DNA of 64,000 nt from Stromatinia cepivora (lineage: Eukaryota > Ascomycota > Leotiomycetes > Helotiales > Sclerotiniaceae). The stretch lies in contig RCTD01000001.1 in assembly GCA_014898415.1 (NCBI GenBank), positions 1,240,001-1,304,000 on the forward strand, given 5' to 3'. The position numbers and the translations under genes are program-made. The notes under the pieces are model-generated. The model searched no databases and was not told where the DNA came from. It saw only the letters and a program-made list of their open reading frames with translations. Positions 60,574 to 64,000 of the stretch are shown piece after piece; the stretch's first letter is position 1; the number at the start of each line of letters is the position of its first letter.

Positions 60574-60936
60574 TTGTCTATTCGACCTGTTTTCAGCCAC
60601 GCTTTGAAGATTATCTCAATAAGTATGTTGTTGGAAGAATGTAACGTTTCCGCAGCACACCGAGATCGTAGACGATCCATATTGGGAGGTCGTTCGAGCC
60701 CGAATCATGTGTTATTTATCGTATGCGAGCTTCAGGATACTTTCATGGTACGCATTGGTGAAAACGACGGGCATATGGTCTCTTACATGGGGCAAGCAAA
60801 GCTATGCACTGCTTGTGAAAATATGTTAACCTTTGATCGCATAATGAACACGCGAGGTCATAGTATCGGATCATTTGCGTGTGACGGATGTGGTTCCGAT
60901 ATTCTTGTACAATTGAAAACGAACATAAACTATTGA
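60574..60936 (+). CDS. Hypothetical protein, 120 aa, with two CxxC pairs
   Basis: Not recognised. The frame ends with KLCTACENMLTF and FACDGCGSDILVQL, two Cys-x2-Cys pairs about 26 residues apart that could bind one zinc ion. The first 60 residues show nothing notable, and the true start may be a later Met (MVRIGENDGHMV) or an upstream exon. It lies 300 bp upstream of the tyrosinase gene on the same strand. Confidence that it is a gene is low. Confidence 0.35.
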   Translation: MSIRPVFSHALKIISISMLLEECNVSAAHRDRRRSILGGRSSPNHVLFIVCELQDTFMVRIGENDGHMVSYMGQAKLCTACENMLTFDRIMNTRGHSIGSFACDGCGSDILVQLKTNINY

Positions 60937-61241
60937 TGAACTTCCGTATCTACACTCGTATTCCACGAATTGGTGTTACTCGGAGTGAGCTCCAGCTCGT
61001 GGGTATGGCATGTTCCAATATCTACCGCGCTGACGGATAGGCACACCAATTTCACGACATCTGTATAGTTAACATCTATCCTTACGACCGAGTGAAGATT
61101 TCCTTCATTTCGTGTTATATTGTCCGCTTCTTCATAAAACTCATATATGAATGGTTTCCGAGACACGTTTACTCTTCCCTAAGTTTTCGTCATACTATTC
61201 CTACGCCAAGAAGTTTCCTGCTTAGATTCAAACGGGCGAGT

Positions 61242-63591
61242 ATGATGATCAAATACCCGAATGTACCCTGGACATTACTGGCATGTTCTATCTTCATCAC
61301 TCATGGTAATGCTCAGTATTATCCCATAACCGGGGTATCAACTGGCATCAATTCGAATACAAAGGCTCGACCTTTCAGACAAAATATCAACGATTTACAA
61401 AATAATACCCCGCAATGGTAAGCTTCTCCGCAATGTATGTTTTAGGCATGCATCGTTTTCATGGTGCGTCTCGTGTTGATATGGTTATATTCAAGGTCGA
61501 TATACATTCAAGCGCTTCAGGCCATGCAAGCTGCGAATGAATATACCGATGGGCTTTCGTACTTTCAACTGGCAGGTGAGTGGCCTCCAACATCTTACGT
61601 GTCAATAGTTGAAGAGTCCTTGAAAGTTTACTTTCGGTATTAACTTTTGAAACATCTTGTAGGTATCCACGGCAGACCATATGTTGCTTGGGATGGTGTA
61701 AATCAAGCTATCGGTGCTCCAACCACGGGCTATTGTACACATGGTAATGTGTTCTTGCTTTACATGTGCAAATAAGTATTAATATACAGTTCAGATTCGG
61801 TTTTATTCACTACATGGCATCGTCCCTACCTCGCACTCTTTGAGGTATATTCTCCCTCCCCCAATCAAACAAAAAAGCAGTTCACCGACTTTCCATCTCT
61901 AACCACAGCAAGTTCTCGCTAGCTACGCCCAAAAAATAGCCAAAACTTACATATCAACGCTATATCCCAGCTACCAGACCGCCGCAGATGACCTGCGCAT
62001 CCCCTATTGGGACTGGGGTTCCACCCCAAACATGCCAAGTATCGTCAATGTCGCTACTGTCCCCATCGTAACGCCCTCCGGCGCTACTACCTATGTCAAC
62101 AACCCCCTTTTCAGGTACAATTTCCAAAACAAGCCACTAGATCAGCAGCAATTTCCACCAGGGGATAGTGACGGCATGCTGGCACAGTACAATTCGACTG
62201 TGAGAGATCCAGATTATCTCGGTGGACAGAGTGATTTTAATGCCGCGAATACAAATTTACAGAACGCGGGACTGGGTGATCAAGTAGTGAGTGTGCTCCC
62301 GACATCTTATTTGTGCCTATGGCTCTATATGATTGGATGGATGATTGGTATAAACTTGGAAAATGCAGAGAAAGGAGATACATATGCTGATACGAGAGGT
62401 GACAGTGGACAGCAGTTATGAAATCAAACAATTTCAACAACTTTGCCACGATGGCCAGTTCGGGGTCAAGTATAGAATCACCGCATGGTGCTGTACATGT
62501 TCTTGTTGGGGGTGCTTATGGACATATGTCCTTTTTGAGCTATTCTGGTTTTGATCCAATATTGTAAATCCTTGTTCTTTTCCTCCCTCCTTAGCACCCT
62601 TCATTCTCTTTGTGTTTCCCTATTTCTCTCTCGCATACTTCAAAATAACTGACCTAGCTAGTTGGCTCCACCATGCAAATGTTGACAGAGTCCTCTCAAT
62701 GTATCAAGCCATCAATCCTTCTAAATACATCACGGCCCTAGCCGATTACTATGGCACCTACACTATTCCCCCGGGCTCTATTGACACCGCATCCACACCA
62801 CTCAAACCCTTCGCCATCACCAGTTCTACCTTCTTCACATCAAATACCTGCAGATCAATGTCACAGTTCGGATACAGTTATCCTGAGATCATGGATTGGA
62901 ATATGACATCCGCACAAATGGCAAGTTATGTAACAGGAATAGTGAACACGTTATACAATGCCGATGGAAGCAACTCGAAGATCAAGAAGAGGAGTTTCAA
63001 GAGTAAAGTACCTTTATCGATACACCAATTCGAAGGGTCAAACACGAACAAAACACTACGAGAATGGACAGCAGCACTCAGCGTCTCCAAACTTGACCTC
63101 CAAGGCCAACGTTTCATTATTCGACTTTTTCTAGGGAAGATACCGGACGATCCAAAGACATGGGGGAGCAGTGAGAATTTGGTAGGGAGTTTGGTCATTT
63201 TACCTCCGCGAGGATCTTCTGCCAACGATGCGTCGGGGGCATTGGCATATGATGAGATTGTTGTTTTGAGGGAACCGGCTATTGGAGGGAGTTATGAAGG
63301 GTATGATGAAGATGGGGATGGAGAGGGAACGGAAGAATTCTTGAAGAGGAATTTGAGGTGGAGGGTGCAGCTTGTAAGTGTTTCTTTGATATTTTTATTT
63401 CGATGTTTTGGAAATTGGTCATCGTGCTGATGAGGATCAAGCTTGATAACACTCCATTGCCCTCGACTTCACTACCCACTCTGAAAATTAGTATTGGCGA
63501 TGAAGTTGTGGCTATTCCACACGATATCACGAAAAAACCGGTTTATGGGACGAAAACTCTGCATCCTGACATTGTTGTTGATGGGAATTAG
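61242..63591 (+). CDS. Fungal tyrosinase (copper polyphenol oxidase), secreted type, 594 aa
   Basis: Eight exons: 61242-61417, 61496-61575, 61663-61743, 61795-61844, 61909-62286, 62406-62563, 62662-63373, 63442-63591; the frame is continuous through all seven introns. A hydrophobic N-terminus (TLLACSIFITHGNA, then QYYP) looks like a signal peptide cut near residue 24. CuA ligands: H88 (GIHGRPY), H112 and H121 (TTWHRPYLALFE). C110 sits two residues before H112, as in the Cys-His thioether of fungal tyrosinases. CuB: H282 and H286 (SPHGAVHVLVGG) and H311/H312 (DPIFWLHHANVDR). A C-terminal domain follows from about residue 390 with an acidic loop (GYDEDGDGEGTEEF). The enzyme hydroxylates monophenols and oxidises diphenols to quinones, leading to melanin-type products. 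Of the two adjacent ATG codons the first was chosen. Confidence 0.92.
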
Positions 63592-64000
63592 ACGGGGTTG
63601 AATTAATATTTGTCGTTTTGTGTCCCGTTTGCTTGCCTTGATCACGAAACGAAGGAGGGAAAAGGGGGTATGGAGTAAATTATATGTATCCGTACCTAGC
63701 TATCGGAGGAAAGAAATTGCATATATATATATATACAATCACTGTGACAGTCCTTTCGATTCTCTACCCCACCCGTTCGCATCCCATTTTTAAGATAATC
63801 TTACATTTTCCCCTCTTTTACAAAACTCATGAACTCCATAACTGCACGAGTCAAACTTGAATTTTCAGACATGCAACAAAAAGACTTTCCAGTAATTAAA
63901 ATTATATTAAAAACTCCGCTTCCACCACGCGATTCGGTGTATAGATGTGCATCTAGACTTCAAAGGCTTTGATCTCCCAAATCTCCCAAAAATGAATGTG
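63592..64000. other. 3' region after the tyrosinase gene, no gene seen
   Basis: Contains an (AT)n run at 63722-63735 and no supported coding frame before the window ends. Confidence 0.5.

Overview
The window looks like nuclear DNA of a filamentous ascomycete (Pezizomycotina; a Leotiomycetes-type genome would fit, but the species cannot be fixed from the sequence). Reasons: short 50-100 bp introns with fungal branch sites, ascomycete-type proteins (a Polo kinase with a long linker, a PiT phosphate permease, an OPA3-like protein, a fungal tyrosinase), and a sharp two-compartment layout: about 47 kb of extremely AT-rich DNA, then about 17 kb of ordinary gene-bearing DNA. The AT-rich part has the marks of repeat-induced point mutation (RIP): transposon protein motifs still readable but riddled with C-to-T / G-to-A stops.

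Region 1 to about 47.3 kb is a stack of nested, dead transposons. The topology can be worked out from LTR pairs of equal length with matching 5-bp target duplications. (i) A Copia 3' end enters from the left edge (to about 900). (ii) A Tad1-like LINE lies on the minus strand (13.5 kb down to about 0.9 kb). It is split by (iii) a small LTR element with 190-bp LTRs, no recognisable pol, and an interior made largely of minisatellites (1999-11376, duplication ATAGG). The right LTR of that element is split by (iv) a Ty3/Gypsy element with 113-bp LTRs (4615-11237, duplication GTTTA). Further right are (v) a Gypsy element with 282-bp LTRs (18077-25123, duplication AAGTC); (vi) a Gypsy element with 292-bp LTRs (25990-40932) carrying inside it (vii) a Gypsy element with 569-bp LTRs (30077-36927, duplication ATATA); (viii) a fragment of the 282-bp LTR at 40933-41034; (ix) a plus-strand Copia element (about 41.0-45.9 kb); and (x) an inverted partial copy of the small LTR element (46.2-46.5 kb). 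One small island of normal composition at 16.2-16.86 kb holds a possible 116-residue gene.

Region 47.3-64 kb carries normal genes: an SBDS-domain Rtc3-like protein (minus), an unrecognised two- or three-exon gene (minus), an OPA3-like mitochondrial protein (minus), a Polo-like kinase (plus, 3 exons, 1161 aa), a PiT/Pho-4-type sodium-phosphate permease (minus, 5 exons, apparently with two single-base frameshifts), a poorly resolved stretch at 58.2-61.2 kb, and a secreted-type copper tyrosinase (plus, 8 exons, 594 aa). These genes do not form a pathway; they read as a random euchromatic neighbourhood beside a heterochromatic block.

Most open frames in the AT-rich block are decayed transposon pieces or chance AT-rich frames and are not reported as genes. 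Exon boundaries were placed by hand from splice signals and frame continuity, without transcript evidence.
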